DNA from: Levilactobacillus tangyuanensis
GTDB lineage: Bacteria; Bacillota; Bacilli; Lactobacillales; Lactobacillaceae
DNA: 64,000 nucleotides
Reading direction: 5' to 3'
Assembly: GCF_003946545.1 (NCBI RefSeq)
Contig: NZ_RHOA01000001.1
Location: forward strand, 186,001 to 250,000
The notes below the pieces were generated by a model. The model saw nothing but the letters and a program-made list of their open reading frames with translations, searched no databases and was not told where the DNA came from. Position 1 is the stretch's first letter. The number at the start of each line of letters is the position of its first letter. The translations under genes and the position numbers were made by a program. This document shows positions 51,351 through 59,999 of this stretch, in pieces.

Positions 51351-52268
51351 GTGATTGTCGAAAGAAAAATCGGAACGAGTGACCAAAACCTAGTCTGGGT
51401 GATGGCAATGATGGAAGACGATAGTGACCGTGAAGCCTTACAGGTCAAGTATGGCCTGACGGATGAAATCATTACTTATGTGACCGACGTTAACGAACGG
51501 TCGCACTATGACCGTGATGAATACTTGAATACACAACTGATCGTTTTTCACGTGCCCGTCGTCGTTGACCAGATCTCGCAGCGCTACATTACGCGACCGG
51601 TCACGTTTCTGTTGAAGGGTAATCAGATCTTTACCATTACCACGAAGCGTACGCAATGGGTTAACCAGACCCTGACGGAACGGTTGAAGCTCGAGACGAT
51701 TGCCGATACTAATGAATTCATGTTAATTGGGCTGTTTATTCTGTTTGACCAATTTATCCCCCCAATTCGCAAGATTAATGCGGAACAAAACCGGCTGGAT
51801 AAACAACTGAATCAGTCCCCAGATAATAAGGATCTAATTGCCCTATCTAACCTGCAACAGAGTCTGGCCTACTTCGTGAGTGCCACGCGTAACAACGCCA
51901 TGATGGTATCAAACCTGAGTAGCACACCATTTGGCAAGCAGCTCTCTGACCGCAACAATGAGCATCTGGCGGATGCGGTCATCGAAGCCCGGCAAACCTC
52001 TGAAATGACGGCCATTGAAGCCGACGTTGTCGATCGGATATCGCGAACTTTCAATAACGTCTTAAATAATAACTTGAACGATACCATGAAATTCCTGACT
52101 ATTTGGTCATTGGTCTTAACCATTCCAACGATTGTCACGGGATTCTATGGCATGAACGTTAAACTCCCCTTTGCTAACCAGGGACTCTCCTGGGTCATCA
52201 CCGTCCTCATTATGGTAGGAATCATGATTTGGGTGGCCATCGCATTACGGCATCGCCACTTCTGGTAA
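51351..52268 (+). CDS. corA: CorA-family magnesium/cobalt transporter
   Basis: 305 residues. A large cytoplasmic N-terminal domain ends in a long stalk helix. Two C-terminal membrane helices flank the signature GFYGMNVKLPF (GMN motif), and the basic tail LRHRHFW follows. It forms a pentameric Mg2+ channel. The start is GTG 51351 behind GAGGAG. It could read through from pnuC. A strong terminator follows. Confidence 0.92.
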   Translation: MIVERKIGTSDQNLVWVMAMMEDDSDREALQVKYGLTDEIITYVTDVNERSHYDRDEYLNTQLIVFHVPVVVDQISQRYITRPVTFLLKGNQIFTITTKRTQWVNQTLTERLKLETIADTNEFMLIGLFILFDQFIPPIRKINAEQNRLDKQLNQSPDNKDLIALSNLQQSLAYFVSATRNNAMMVSNLSSTPFGKQLSDRNNEHLADAVIEARQTSEMTAIEADVVDRISRTFNNVLNNNLNDTMKFLTIWSLVLTIPTIVTGFYGMNVKLPFANQGLSWVITVLIMVGIMIWVAIALRHRHFW

Positions 52269-52279
52269 GGGAACGATTA

Positions 52280-52311
52280 AGCTCACAGCTGAATGGCTGT
52301 GGGCTTTTTTT
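52280..52311 (+). terminator. Terminator after corA
   Basis: AGCTCACAGC (52280-52289) pairs with GCTGTGGGCT (52296-52305), followed by a T run. Confidence 0.88.
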
Positions 52312-52353
52312 GCCGAAATTAATCCTTGTATTTTCGGCGACAGTGTTTTAACA

Positions 52354-52371
52354 TTGTTAGCTGACTAACAA
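52354..52371. promoter_or_regulatory. MarR operator dyad
   Basis: TTGTTAG-CTGA-CTAACAA is a perfect 7-bp-arm dyad placed just before the ribosome site of the MarR gene. It is the expected position for autorepression of the marR-efflux operon. Confidence 0.65.
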
Positions 52372-52386
52372 AAAGGAGGCGGTCGT

Positions 52387-52848
52387 ATGACGACCCGACG
52401 ATTAGGTGCTTGGCTTCGAGATGCCGAGCATCAGATGAATCTTGAAATGAATGAATTTGCTCGGCCCTTTGGCCTGACGGGCATGCAACTCTCCGTGATT
52501 GATTATCTCAATCACCAGGGTGACGCGGTGACCTATCAGGTCGATGTTGAACGGGAATTTCACGTTCAACGGTCGACCGCATCGCTCTTGATTAAACGAA
52601 TGGTGGAACGCGACCTGGTGACCCGCGTCGTGGCCGCTAGTGATAGTCGGAAGCGGCAGTTGCAGCTGACGGCCAAGGGCCAACAGTTGGTGCCTGTGGT
52701 GACGCAACATTTGAGTCAACAGGATGCCAAGATGGTGGCGGCGTTGTCGCAGGAGGAAGCGGCAGCGTTCCGAACCGCGTTGCAGACCATTGCCCGCTGG
52801 GAATTTTCAACCGAACAGGAGGATGAGCATGGCAACAGAAAAGATTAG
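52387..52848 (+). CDS. MarR family regulator of the adjacent efflux pump
   Basis: 153 residues. N-terminal helix MTTRRLGAWLRDAEHQMN, winged helix-turn-helix YQVDVEREFHVQRSTASLLI (about 45-64) and wing ASDSRKRQLQLTAKG. AAAGGAGG precedes the ATG. Its 3' end overlaps the DHA2 transporter start by 20 bases, so the two are translationally coupled. A perfect dyad overlaps the leader. It is inferred to repress its own operon until the pump substrate or a stress signal releases it. Confidence 0.9.
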   Translation: MTTRRLGAWLRDAEHQMNLEMNEFARPFGLTGMQLSVIDYLNHQGDAVTYQVDVEREFHVQRSTASLLIKRMVERDLVTRVVAASDSRKRQLQLTAKGQQLVPVVTQHLSQQDAKMVAALSQEEAAAFRTALQTIARWEFSTEQEDEHGNRKD

Positions 52849-54217
52849 TCCACGAGTAGTCGGAGCGGTCCTAGCGACTGGGTTGATGTCACTAAGTGGC
52901 GTGATCGTGGAGACGGCCATGAACATTACCTTTCCAACCCTGATGCGACAGTTCCATGTGACCACGGGGACGGTGCAGTGGATGACGACCCTGTACCTGT
53001 TGATTGTGGCCTGCATCGTGCCGGTGTCATCTTACCTAAAGCGGCGGTTTCGTTTGCGGCAATTGTTTGTGGTCGCCAACCTGTTATTCATTGTGGGCCT
53101 GGCGGTAGATGCCTGTGCGACGAGCTTCCCTTGGTTACTTGCCGGGCGAGCCATCCAGGGATTTGGGACCGGGATTGCATTGCCTTTGATGTTTAATATT
53201 ATTCTGGAACAGGTCCCACTGAGTCGGATTGGGATGATGACGGGAATTGGCACGCTAATCACCGCCGTGGGACCGGCAATCGGACCAACCTATGGCGGTA
53301 TCCTGGTGACGCATCTGAACTGGCGCTATATCTTCTGGATCCTCTTGCCATTTCTGGTTATTTCCTTCTTCGTTGGGGTGCTGACCATTAAGCAGGTGGC
53401 GCCAACGACTAAGGAACGATTTGATTGGTTGAGTATGCTGGAAGTTGTCGTGACTTTTACCGGGCTCATCTTTGGATTTAGCTCGCTCAGTGACCAACCC
53501 TTGCTAAGTTGGTCGGTTGGTGGGTCGATTATCATTGGACTCTTAGGACTGCTGGCCTTTGTCCACCGTTCCCAGCATGAGAGTCAGCCGCTAATTCACT
53601 TGGCGGCCGTCAAGAATCGGCCATTCGCCTGGCATCTCAGTGCCTTCTTCCTCATGCAGATCACGGCGCTGGGACTCTCGTTTGTCCTGCCAAATTACCT
53701 GCAGTTGGTCAACCAACAGACGGCCTTCACCGCGGGATTAGTGGTGCTGCCGGGTGCCTTAATTGGCGCCGCGTTTTCACCAATTGGTGGGCAAATTCTT
53801 GACCGATTTGGCGCGAAGAAGCCGATTGCCTTGGGCCTTTCGCTGGTTGTCGTGATGTTACTGATCATGGCCACATTCGCCCGTAGTCTATCGGTCGTTG
53901 CCATCCTGGGCCTGTATCTTGGTTACATGGTGGGCGTGGGCTTAGCCTTTGGGAACATTATGACGGCGGGGTTGAAATACCTGAGTGCTGACTTGAAGGC
54001 GGATGGCAATGCCTTGATGAATGCAATGCAACAATTTGCCGGTGCGATGGGGACGGCCATTGTTTCCGCGATTGTCGCCACCAGTCAGGCTGGCCATGTC
54101 GGGAGCACCATGACGAAGACGGCTGTCGGCTCGCAGTGGGCCCTGGTGGTCTTGCTGATAGCCGGTACCTTCTCGCTGCTGGCCATGTTGTCGGCTTGGC
54201 ACAGCGACCGGCGTTAA
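52829..54217 (+). CDS. DHA2 (EmrB/QacA-type) multidrug efflux MFS transporter
   Basis: 462 residues, about 14 membrane helices. VIVETAMNITFPTLMRQFHV in helix 1, TVQWMTTLYLLIVACIVPVS and the motif C-like TLITAVGPAIGPTYGGILV are DHA2 hallmarks. The C-terminal half carries GLVVLPGALIGAAFSPIGGQ and RFGAKKP. ATG 52829 is six bases after AGGAGG, within the end of the MarR gene. Exports cationic or lipophilic compounds in characterised relatives; the substrate here is unknown. Confidence 0.9.
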   Translation: MATEKISPRVVGAVLATGLMSLSGVIVETAMNITFPTLMRQFHVTTGTVQWMTTLYLLIVACIVPVSSYLKRRFRLRQLFVVANLLFIVGLAVDACATSFPWLLAGRAIQGFGTGIALPLMFNIILEQVPLSRIGMMTGIGTLITAVGPAIGPTYGGILVTHLNWRYIFWILLPFLVISFFVGVLTIKQVAPTTKERFDWLSMLEVVVTFTGLIFGFSSLSDQPLLSWSVGGSIIIGLLGLLAFVHRSQHESQPLIHLAAVKNRPFAWHLSAFFLMQITALGLSFVLPNYLQLVNQQTAFTAGLVVLPGALIGAAFSPIGGQILDRFGAKKPIALGLSLVVVMLLIMATFARSLSVVAILGLYLGYMVGVGLAFGNIMTAGLKYLSADLKADGNALMNAMQQFAGAMGTAIVSAIVATSQAGHVGSTMTKTAVGSQWALVVLLIAGTFSLLAMLSAWHSDRR

Positions 54218-54250
54218 TCAAAATTTAAATGACGCGATGTGACCGCGTTG

Positions 54251-54260
54251 GTAGCGCTAC
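54251..54260. promoter_or_regulatory. GTAGCGCTAC palindrome
   Basis: A 10-bp perfect palindrome with a GCGC centre, like LacI-family half sites, between the DHA2 gene and the small membrane protein. No matching regulator is nearby, so the role is uncertain. Confidence 0.25.
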
Positions 54261-54361
54261 TATCCTAACTATGGGAGGTGGCGTTATTTTTATTTAAGGT
54301 TAAACATGGTAAACTTCAGCTCCAAATAAGGCGACAGGCCGATGAAAGCGAGGCGATTCGC

Positions 54362-54778
54362 ATGAAATTTGACTGGCGGTATGCATTTCATTCATTTTGG
54401 CTTTTAATGGCGGCAACGGTACTCTTGAGTACGGTTGCCGTGACCGAACATCATGCGCTCCGAGTGGCACTCTGCATCGTGCTCGCTTTCGGCGTAATCG
54501 ATCTGCTGTGGACCTGGGAATATCCTTACTTTAGTCGTTTTAGCCGGCAAGGGTCCTCGGCACTCATTAACCTAGCATTATTCGTTATGGTGGCCTTCGT
54601 GGCGGTTAAGATTGGTCGTGGTTGGACTCCTAAGGAATGGGGCTTATTGAGTTTCAGTTTGGCTAGCATTGCCGGCACCATTGATGGTTACCTGGCGCGA
54701 CCAACGAAGATTCAACTGATGCAAACTCGGCAACAACTTCGTAAGAAGGCCGAAATTTTACGGAACTCATTACGATGA
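54362..54778 (+). CDS. Small membrane protein of unknown function
   Basis: 138 residues with about four membrane helices (FHSFWLLMAATVLLSTVAVT, LCIVLAFGVIDLLW, ALINLALFVMVAFVAVKIG, a weaker fourth) and a basic C-terminal tail RQQLRKKAEILRNSLR. The family is not recognised. ATG 54362 has only a weak GAGGCG site, and the frame is open from 54278 behind GGGAGG, so the true start is uncertain. A terminator follows. Confidence 0.6.
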   Translation: MKFDWRYAFHSFWLLMAATVLLSTVAVTEHHALRVALCIVLAFGVIDLLWTWEYPYFSRFSRQGSSALINLALFVMVAFVAVKIGRGWTPKEWGLLSFSLASIAGTIDGYLARPTKIQLMQTRQQLRKKAEILRNSLR

Positions 54779-54823
54779 GGCTGATCACGGTGATCCAACG
54801 ACCGTGAATTCAGGACTTATCGG

Positions 54824-54856
54824 GAAGCCAGGGATATGTCCCTGGCTTCTTTTTTG
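54824..54856 (+). terminator. Terminator after the small membrane protein
   Basis: GAAGCCAGGGA pairs with TCCCTGGCTTC around TATG, followed by six T. Confidence 0.9.
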
Positions 54857-54954
54857 TGCAACCGACAAGGCTACTCGACCTGGAATCACAAGATCTCAAT
54901 CTCTTAGAAATGCTGAATCAGCTGGTAAATTAAGTCGTAGAAGCAAGCCATTTG

Positions 54955-54990
54955 GCAACCGTGAGTCTGTTCACAGTTGCTGTTTTTTTT
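54955..54990 (+). terminator. Orphan intrinsic terminator, possible small RNA end
   Basis: GCAACCGTGA pairs with TCACAGTTGC (one mismatch) and is followed by TGTTTTTTTT. It lies 100 bp past another terminator with no ORF between, so it may end a small RNA starting around 54860-54900, or belong to the insertion target of the neighbouring element. Confidence 0.5.
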
Positions 54991-55000
54991 GTTGCCAGAG

Positions 55001-55173
55001 CCGTAGGGGGTCAGGGACAGAGCCTGTGAAGGTGGTCTTAGAAGGGTGGGTTGACCGTTCTTAGACCACGGGCCGAGCTTGGGGACTCGGGTTGTGAGGC
55101 GCCAAGTCGCCATCGCAGACCGCACTTTGGCTGGGATGGTTGCCCCACAGGCTCTGTCCCTGACCACCGTAGG
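55001..55173. mobile_element. MITE-like palindromic element with 20-bp terminal inverted repeats
   Basis: GGTCAGGGAC-AGAGCCTGTG (55009-55028) and its exact reverse complement (55146-55165) bound a 157-bp unit with no ORF. The unit is flanked by the 7-bp direct repeat CCGTAGG (55001-55007 and 55167-55173), a possible target-site duplication with one unpaired base on each side. Inside are GTGGTCTTAGAA/TTCTTAGACCAC (11 of 12 paired), CCGAG/CTCGG and GGCG/CGCC stems, so it can fold as a multi-branched structure. Confidence 0.6.
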
Positions 55174-55188
55174 CGGTCTTTCTCAAAT

Positions 55189-55222
55189 AAAAAGGTACCG
55201 CGGCACGAGGCCAGCGGTACCG
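55189..55222 (-). terminator. Terminator of the gene at 55237
   Basis: On the minus strand GGTACCGC pairs with GCGGTACC and is followed by TTTTTATT. Confidence 0.78.
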
Positions 55223-55236
55223 GATTAATGGTTTAG

Positions 55237-55485
55237 TTAAACGGCCGAGTAGGTCCAGTCATAGGAGAGTAGTTGGTGAAACTTCTCTCCTATGGGGATC
55301 CACAGCTTGGCCTTAGCAATGTTAGCGATGGATTCCCAGAACAGGGGGTCCTGACGTTCCTGGTCGCTCAGGTTAATGTTGACGTAACTCCCTGCTTCCG
55401 TTTTGGCGATTACGTAGGGATAGAACACCTTGGTAATTTGGGCGGGAGTGATACTTGTAATTTGCGGGTTGTCATCAATCAGCAT
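55237..55485 (-). CDS. Small uncharacterised cytoplasmic protein
   Basis: 82 residues, starting MLIDDNPQITSITPAQITKV. Mixed charged and aromatic composition (LSDQERQDPLFWESIANIAK, FHQLLSYDWTYSAV), no signal peptide or membrane helix. The family is not recognised. ATG 55485 follows AAAGGAAGCG at normal spacing, which supports it being a real gene. It is transcribed away from the two-component genes towards the MITE-like element and has its own terminator. Confidence 0.6.
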   Translation of the reverse strand: MLIDDNPQITSITPAQITKVFYPYVIAKTEAGSYVNINLSDQERQDPLFWESIANIAKAKLWIPIGEKFHQLLSYDWTYSAV

Positions 55486-55575
55486 ACGAACGCTTCCTTT
55501 CAATTTATAAACCCAGTATACCGGGGAAAGGTCGCGTGCGTCCTTGATTTCAGTTAAGGATTTCCTGAGAATTTC

Positions 55576-56949
55576 TTATTTTTCCGTAGCGTCGGTCACG
55601 ACCCGATTGAGGGTCAAGGTGAACTGACTCCCTTGGGGATCGTTACCGCTAACCGTCACTTGACCGTGGTTCAGGCGGGCCAGTTGCGACACGATGGCTA
55701 ACCCGAGGCCACTGCCTTCGATCTGATTAGACCGTGAGGCATCGACCCGATAGAAGCGATCGAAGATGTGTGCCCGATCGGCTTCGGCGATGCCTTCACC
55801 CTGGTCGGCAACGGTGAGCGTCACCGTCTGTGGGGCCACGTGAACACGGACAATGATGGGCGCGGTTGTTGGCGAATACTTGTGGGCATTATCCAATAAG
55901 GCGGTTAGAATTTGGTGGATCATATCCTGATTGCCCTGGACCATGGCGACAGATGTGGGCGCCACGAACGTGATGGGTTGCTTAACCAGTGGTTGATAGT
56001 GTTCAACGACACCTTGAGCCAGGAGACCTAGGTCTAAGGGCTCCAGGGTGACCTCGGCCCGATCGGCACGCGACAGGTGGAGGAGATTCTCGATAAGGTG
56101 CTGCATCCGTAGGGACTCCTGGTCGATAAAACCAAGCGATTCGGGGATGATCTCTGGATGTTGGTCGCCCCGCCGTTCAATCAACTTGATATTGCCACGA
56201 ATCGTGGCGATGGGCGTTCGTAACTCATGTGAGGCATCGGAAATAAATTGACGTTCCCGTTGTAACCGACCATTTTGGGCCGCCAAAAGTTGGTTAAAGT
56301 CCTTGGCCAACTGAGAAATTTCGACCGGCTCCGTGGGCTCGGGCAATTCCGTTTGGGTGCTTTCGGGATTCGCTGCCGCCTGCTGCGCTGCCCTGGCTAA
56401 TTGTAGTGTGGGGTCGCTGAGCCGGCGGGCGAGTCGGCGAACGAAGAACAAGCCAATCAAGAGACTCAGGCCGATCGCAATAATGAGAACGGACACGAGG
56501 ACGTGGAGATTGCCGACCAGGACCTTCATCCCAATGAAAAGAAAGTAGGTTCGCGACCCCGTATGAATCGTTTCGGAGAAGTAGAGGCCCCAGTGTTTGA
56601 TGTAGACTAAGTGGGTGAAGGGCACGGACCAGGTGTTGGCGGCGGTGAATTTTCCCGCGTGAGGTAATAGGGAGGTGATGGTACCGTCGCTGTTCTTAAT
56701 CATGGCGAAGGTGTTGTGTGAGTTCAGGCCACTACTCTGGTTCACCGTCAGCCATTCCTTGAAGTTACTGACCTGAGTCGTTTCCAGACTGGCGCTCAGG
56801 CGCTGGGCTTGATCCTGCGCCCGAAGGATCTGATCGACCGTCAGCGTTATCGTGACGGTTAAGACAATGATGAGGCCAATCGCGACCAGGAGACTGGTGA
56901 ACGATTGGCGAATAATGGTCGCATAGGACCGTGGGGCTTTAGTGTTCAT
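55576..56949 (-). CDS. Two-component sensor histidine kinase
   Basis: 457 residues. Two membrane helices (about 18-40 and 150-172) enclose a roughly 110-residue extracellular sensor. HAMP-like linker, HisKA with the phospho-acceptor in FISDASHELRTPIATIRGN (His241), and HATPase_c with N-box LLDNAHKYSPTT, DQGEGIAEADRAHIF and GSGLGLAIVSQL follow. It autophosphorylates and passes phosphate to the response regulator. ATG 56949 lies nine bases after AAGGAAG; ATG 56955 is too close. It overlaps the response regulator gene and is co-transcribed after it. The signal is unknown. Confidence 0.92.
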   Translation of the reverse strand: MNTKAPRSYATIIRQSFTSLLVAIGLIIVLTVTITLTVDQILRAQDQAQRLSASLETTQVSNFKEWLTVNQSSGLNSHNTFAMIKNSDGTITSLLPHAGKFTAANTWSVPFTHLVYIKHWGLYFSETIHTGSRTYFLFIGMKVLVGNLHVLVSVLIIAIGLSLLIGLFFVRRLARRLSDPTLQLARAAQQAAANPESTQTELPEPTEPVEISQLAKDFNQLLAAQNGRLQRERQFISDASHELRTPIATIRGNIKLIERRGDQHPEIIPESLGFIDQESLRMQHLIENLLHLSRADRAEVTLEPLDLGLLAQGVVEHYQPLVKQPITFVAPTSVAMVQGNQDMIHQILTALLDNAHKYSPTTAPIIVRVHVAPQTVTLTVADQGEGIAEADRAHIFDRFYRVDASRSNQIEGSGLGLAIVSQLARLNHGQVTVSGNDPQGSQFTLTLNRVVTDATEK

Positions 56950-57640
56950 CCGCATCAGCTTCCTTTAGGCTATAGCCGACCCCCCGAATGGTGTGGAAGA
57001 GGTGGGGGGCATCGTCAGTGTCAATTTTGTTTCGTAAGTAACCAATATAGACGTCGACCACGTTTTGTTGGCCTAAGAAGTCGACGCCCCAGACGTTATC
57101 GAGCAATTCATCGCGGGTGAAGACCTGTCCGGGATGTTGCATTAAGAATAGAAGCAGATCGTATTCTCGTTGGGTGAGTTGGAGACTGCGTTCACCGCGG
57201 GTCACCTGACGCGTTTTGGTAATGAGGGTGAGATCACTAATCCGGTAGGTCTGGTCCAGCCCACTCTGATGGGCGGTCCGCCGTTGGATGACCCGGATAC
57301 GGGCGAGCAGTTCCTCAATTTCGAAGGGCTTCGTGATGTAGTCATCGGCCCCGTTGTCGAGGCCGGTGACCTTGTCGCCCAGATAGTCGCGGGCGGTCAT
57401 CATGATGACGGGCAGGTCGTCGTGCTTACGAATTCGCCGGAGAACCTCCATGCCATCCATCTTAGGCAACATCCAGTCTAAGAGAACCAATAGGAGGTCA
57501 TCTTGATTGGCCTGATAGGTTTCCCAGGCCGTCTCACCATCGGCAGCGGTGAGAACGTTGAAATCTTCAAAGGTTAATTCCTTGGCAACGTAGCTAGCCA
57601 GACCAGTCTCATCTTCGACTAGTAATATGGTGTTTTTCAT
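56939..57640 (-). CDS. OmpR/PhoB-family response regulator
   Basis: 233 residues. Receiver domain with acidic pair ED at 9-10, phosphorylation site Asp55 (LVLLDWMLPKMDG), switch Thr82 and Lys104. C-terminal winged helix (about 135-228) with LTQREYDLLLFLMQHPGQVFT and VVDVYIGYLRNKI, split by about 40 residues. AGGAG precedes the ATG. First gene of the two-component operon, divergent from a small secreted protein at 57830 that is a plausible target. Confidence 0.93.
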   Translation of the reverse strand: MKNTILLVEDETGLASYVAKELTFEDFNVLTAADGETAWETYQANQDDLLLVLLDWMLPKMDGMEVLRRIRKHDDLPVIMMTARDYLGDKVTGLDNGADDYITKPFEIEELLARIRVIQRRTAHQSGLDQTYRISDLTLITKTRQVTRGERSLQLTQREYDLLLFLMQHPGQVFTRDELLDNVWGVDFLGQQNVVDVYIGYLRNKIDTDDAPHLFHTIRGVGYSLKEADADEH

Positions 57641-57829
57641 CGTTAATTATGGCTCCTTATCTATGCGTGACGGGGTTTATAGGCATCATACCATATCGCT
57701 TCTCTTCAAAACTAAGAAATTCACAGACGAAGTTTATTTTAGTTTCAAGATGGTTAAGGGTGGGGAATGGTATAACTAGACTATCGAAAGCGAAGAGCTA
57801 AAACAGATAAACGTTGAGGAGCGATTAAA

Positions 57830-58141
57830 ATGATGAAAATTAAAAAAATGATGAGCAAATTGGTCTTAGGGGCCATGACGGTGACCACCTTATTAGCAAC
57901 GTCCGCAGGGGCCTCCGCGGCAACGACGGCCACGGTGACGGCCACACCCGTCAACCCGGCGGTGACCGCAACAGTTAAGCTAAAGGCCCAGCCGGTTGGC
58001 GAACTTCAACCAACGAAGATTCACTTGAAGCGGGTCACGACCAAACAAATTTCTAGTGAAGTTCAAACCAACATTGACGCCAGCGCATTAAGCCTGGATC
58101 AGAAGCACCAGACGAGCCAACTCACCAGTCAACTGAAGTAA
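57830..58141 (+). CDS. Small secreted protein divergent from the two-component system
   Basis: 103 residues. A clear signal peptide (KKMMSKLVLGAMTVTTLLAT, cleavage near ASA) leaves about 73 residues with TATVTATP repeats, no cysteines and a hydrophilic C-terminus (SLDQKHQTSQLTSQLK). No bacteriocin leader (GG) motif and no anchor. The family is not recognised. GAGGAG precedes the ATG, and an extended -10 TGGTATAAC lies at 57768-57776. The location opposite the response regulator suggests regulation by it, but this is inference. Confidence 0.65.
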   Translation: MMKIKKMMSKLVLGAMTVTTLLATSAGASAATTATVTATPVNPAVTATVKLKAQPVGELQPTKIHLKRVTTKQISSEVQTNIDASALSLDQKHQTSQLTSQLK

Positions 58142-58181
58142 TCTGCTTCAGGACAACCAACCAGAATAGAAGCTAACTGAC

Positions 58182-58213
58182 CAGCAGCGGCGGGACCGTT
58201 GCTGATTTTTTAG
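58182..58213 (+). terminator. Terminator after the small secreted protein
   Basis: CAGCAGCGG pairs with CCGTTGCTG (one G.U) and is followed by six T. Confidence 0.82.
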
Positions 58214-58309
58214 TTGGCCGACTTTTTAATGAGCTATTGCCGATCGTTGGTCTATACTGGATGAGTAGTGTTACCAGAAATAGCCAAGCCTTGGCGAAAG
58301 GAGTTTGTT

Positions 58310-59944
58310 ATGAAAGTAGGAATCGACCGTTTGAACGACCCCTTCTTAAATAAAGGGACGGCATTTACCACTGCCGAACGTGAGCAATTTAAATTGACGG
58401 GGCTTTTACCCCCGCGAATGCAGACGCTGACACAACAGATTCATCGGATGTATGACCAGGTAGAACGTCAGAGTGACGACCTGGCTAAACGCCAATTTCT
58501 CATGAATTTGTTTAACACCAATCGCGTTTTGTTTTTTGCCCTCTTTGCGGACCACGTTGAGGAGTTCATGCCCATCGTCTATGATCCCACGATTGCGGAG
58601 TCTATCGAACACTATAGTGACCTGTATCTGAATCCACAGAACGCGGCCTTCCTGTCGATTGACGATGATCCGAAGACCTTCCAGTCGACCCTGGAACGAG
58701 CCGCCGACGGTCGAGAGATTAAGTTGGTCGTGGTTACCGACGCCGAAGGAATCCTAGGCATCGGTGATTGGGGCACCAACGGGGTTGATATCGCCATTGG
58801 TAAATTGATGGTTTATACGGCCGCAGCGGGAATCGATCCACGCCAGGTGCTTCCCGTCATGTTAGATGCCGGGACCAACAATGCCGCCCTCCTGAAGGAT
58901 GCCCATTACTTGGGCAATCAACACGCTCGGGTTGAGGGCGATCGGTATGCAAAGTTTGTAGATGACTTTGTGACGGCGGCCACAACGGCCTTTCCCGACT
59001 TGTATTTACACTGGGAAGACTTTGGTCGGGGCCACGCGGCTAAGATTCTCCAACGGTATCAGGGCCGTTTGGCAACGTTTAATGATGATATTCAAGGAAC
59101 GGGGATTATTTCTTTGGCGGCCATCCTCGGGGCGCTGAACATATCTGGTCAAAAGCTGACCGAACAGACCTATCTGACCTTTGGTGCAGGGAGCGCTGGG
59201 GCCGGTATTGCTCATCAGATCTTTGCGGCAATGGTGACCGCCGGACTATCGCCGGATGAGGCGCGGCAACACTTTTACATGGTTGATAAGCAGGGGTTAT
59301 TGTTCGATGACATGCCCGACCTGACGCCGGAACAGCGGCCATTTGCCCGGAGACGTGCCGAGTTTGCTAACGCAGCAGCCTTAACGTCATTGGCGGCAGT
59401 CGTGGCAACGATTCATCCGACCATTATGGTGGGAACCTCCACGCAACCCGGCACCTTTACGGAGGCCATCGTTCGGGACATGGCGGCGCATACCCCCCGG
59501 CCCATTATTTTACCGTTGTCGAATCCAACCAAGCTGGCGGAAGCGACGGCGGAGGACCTCTTGAAATGGACGGACGGTCGGGCATTGGTGGCAACCGGGG
59601 TGCCATCCGCACCGATCAAGGTGAATGGGGTGACCTACCAGATTGGTCAAGCTAACAATGCGTTGGTGTACCCAGGATTAGGTCTGGGCGTGCTGGCCGT
59701 GGCCGCCAATCGGCTAGATGAACCCATGATTTCCGCGGCCGCCCATTCCTTAGGTGGTTTAGTGGATGTTCATCAGGCGGGTGCGGCGGTGCTGCCTCCC
59801 GTTGACCAGTTGAGTCACTTCAGTCGGACGGTGGCAACTGCCGTGGCTCAGAGTGCCCTGGATCGCGGGCTGGCGACCAAAGCCGTTAGTGATGCCAAGG
59901 CGGCCGTGCGCGCTGCGCAGTGGCAACCGGTTTACGATGATTAA
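58310..59944 (+). CDS. mleA: Malolactic enzyme
   Basis: 544 residues, the usual malolactic enzyme length. The segments [75 protein letters not shown] and [16 protein letters not shown] follow the malolactic family closely, including the NAD site [12 protein letters not shown]. It decarboxylates L-malate directly to L-lactate with bound NAD+ and Mn2+. Malic enzyme is related, but these blocks favour malolactic enzyme. ATG 58310 follows AAAGGAG. No mleP permease or mleR regulator is adjacent, so malate import must be encoded elsewhere. Confidence 0.92.
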   Translation: MKVGIDRLNDPFLNKGTAFTTAEREQFKLTGLLPPRMQTLTQQIHRMYDQVERQSDDLAKRQFLMNLFNTNRVLFFALFADHVEEFMPIVYDPTIAESIEHYSDLYLNPQNAAFLSIDDDPKTFQSTLERAADGREIKLVVVTDAEGILGIGDWGTNGVDIAIGKLMVYTAAAGIDPRQVLPVMLDAGTNNAALLKDAHYLGNQHARVEGDRYAKFVDDFVTAATTAFPDLYLHWEDFGRGHAAKILQRYQGRLATFNDDIQGTGIISLAAILGALNISGQKLTEQTYLTFGAGSAGAGIAHQIFAAMVTAGLSPDEARQHFYMVDKQGLLFDDMPDLTPEQRPFARRRAEFANAAALTSLAAVVATIHPTIMVGTSTQPGTFTEAIVRDMAAHTPRPIILPLSNPTKLAEATAEDLLKWTDGRALVATGVPSAPIKVNGVTYQIGQANNALVYPGLGLGVLAVAANRLDEPMISAAAHSLGGLVDVHQAGAAVLPPVDQLSHFSRTVATAVAQSALDRGLATKAVSDAKAAVRAAQWQPVYDD

Positions 59945-59948
59945 GATC

Positions 59949-59988
59949 AAAAAAGCCTCTGCTGACCAATGGTCGGCGGAGGCTTTTG
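59949..59988. terminator. Bidirectional terminator between mleA and the SDR gene
   Basis: AAAAGCCTCTGCTGACC pairs with GGTCGGCGGAGGCTTTT with two wobble or mismatch positions. Confidence 0.88.
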
Positions 59989-59999
59989 TCATGATGGGC

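Noticed and set aside
58310-59944. NAD-malic enzyme as the identity of the gene
   Set aside because: Diagnostic blocks and length follow malolactic enzymes more closely than malic enzymes.
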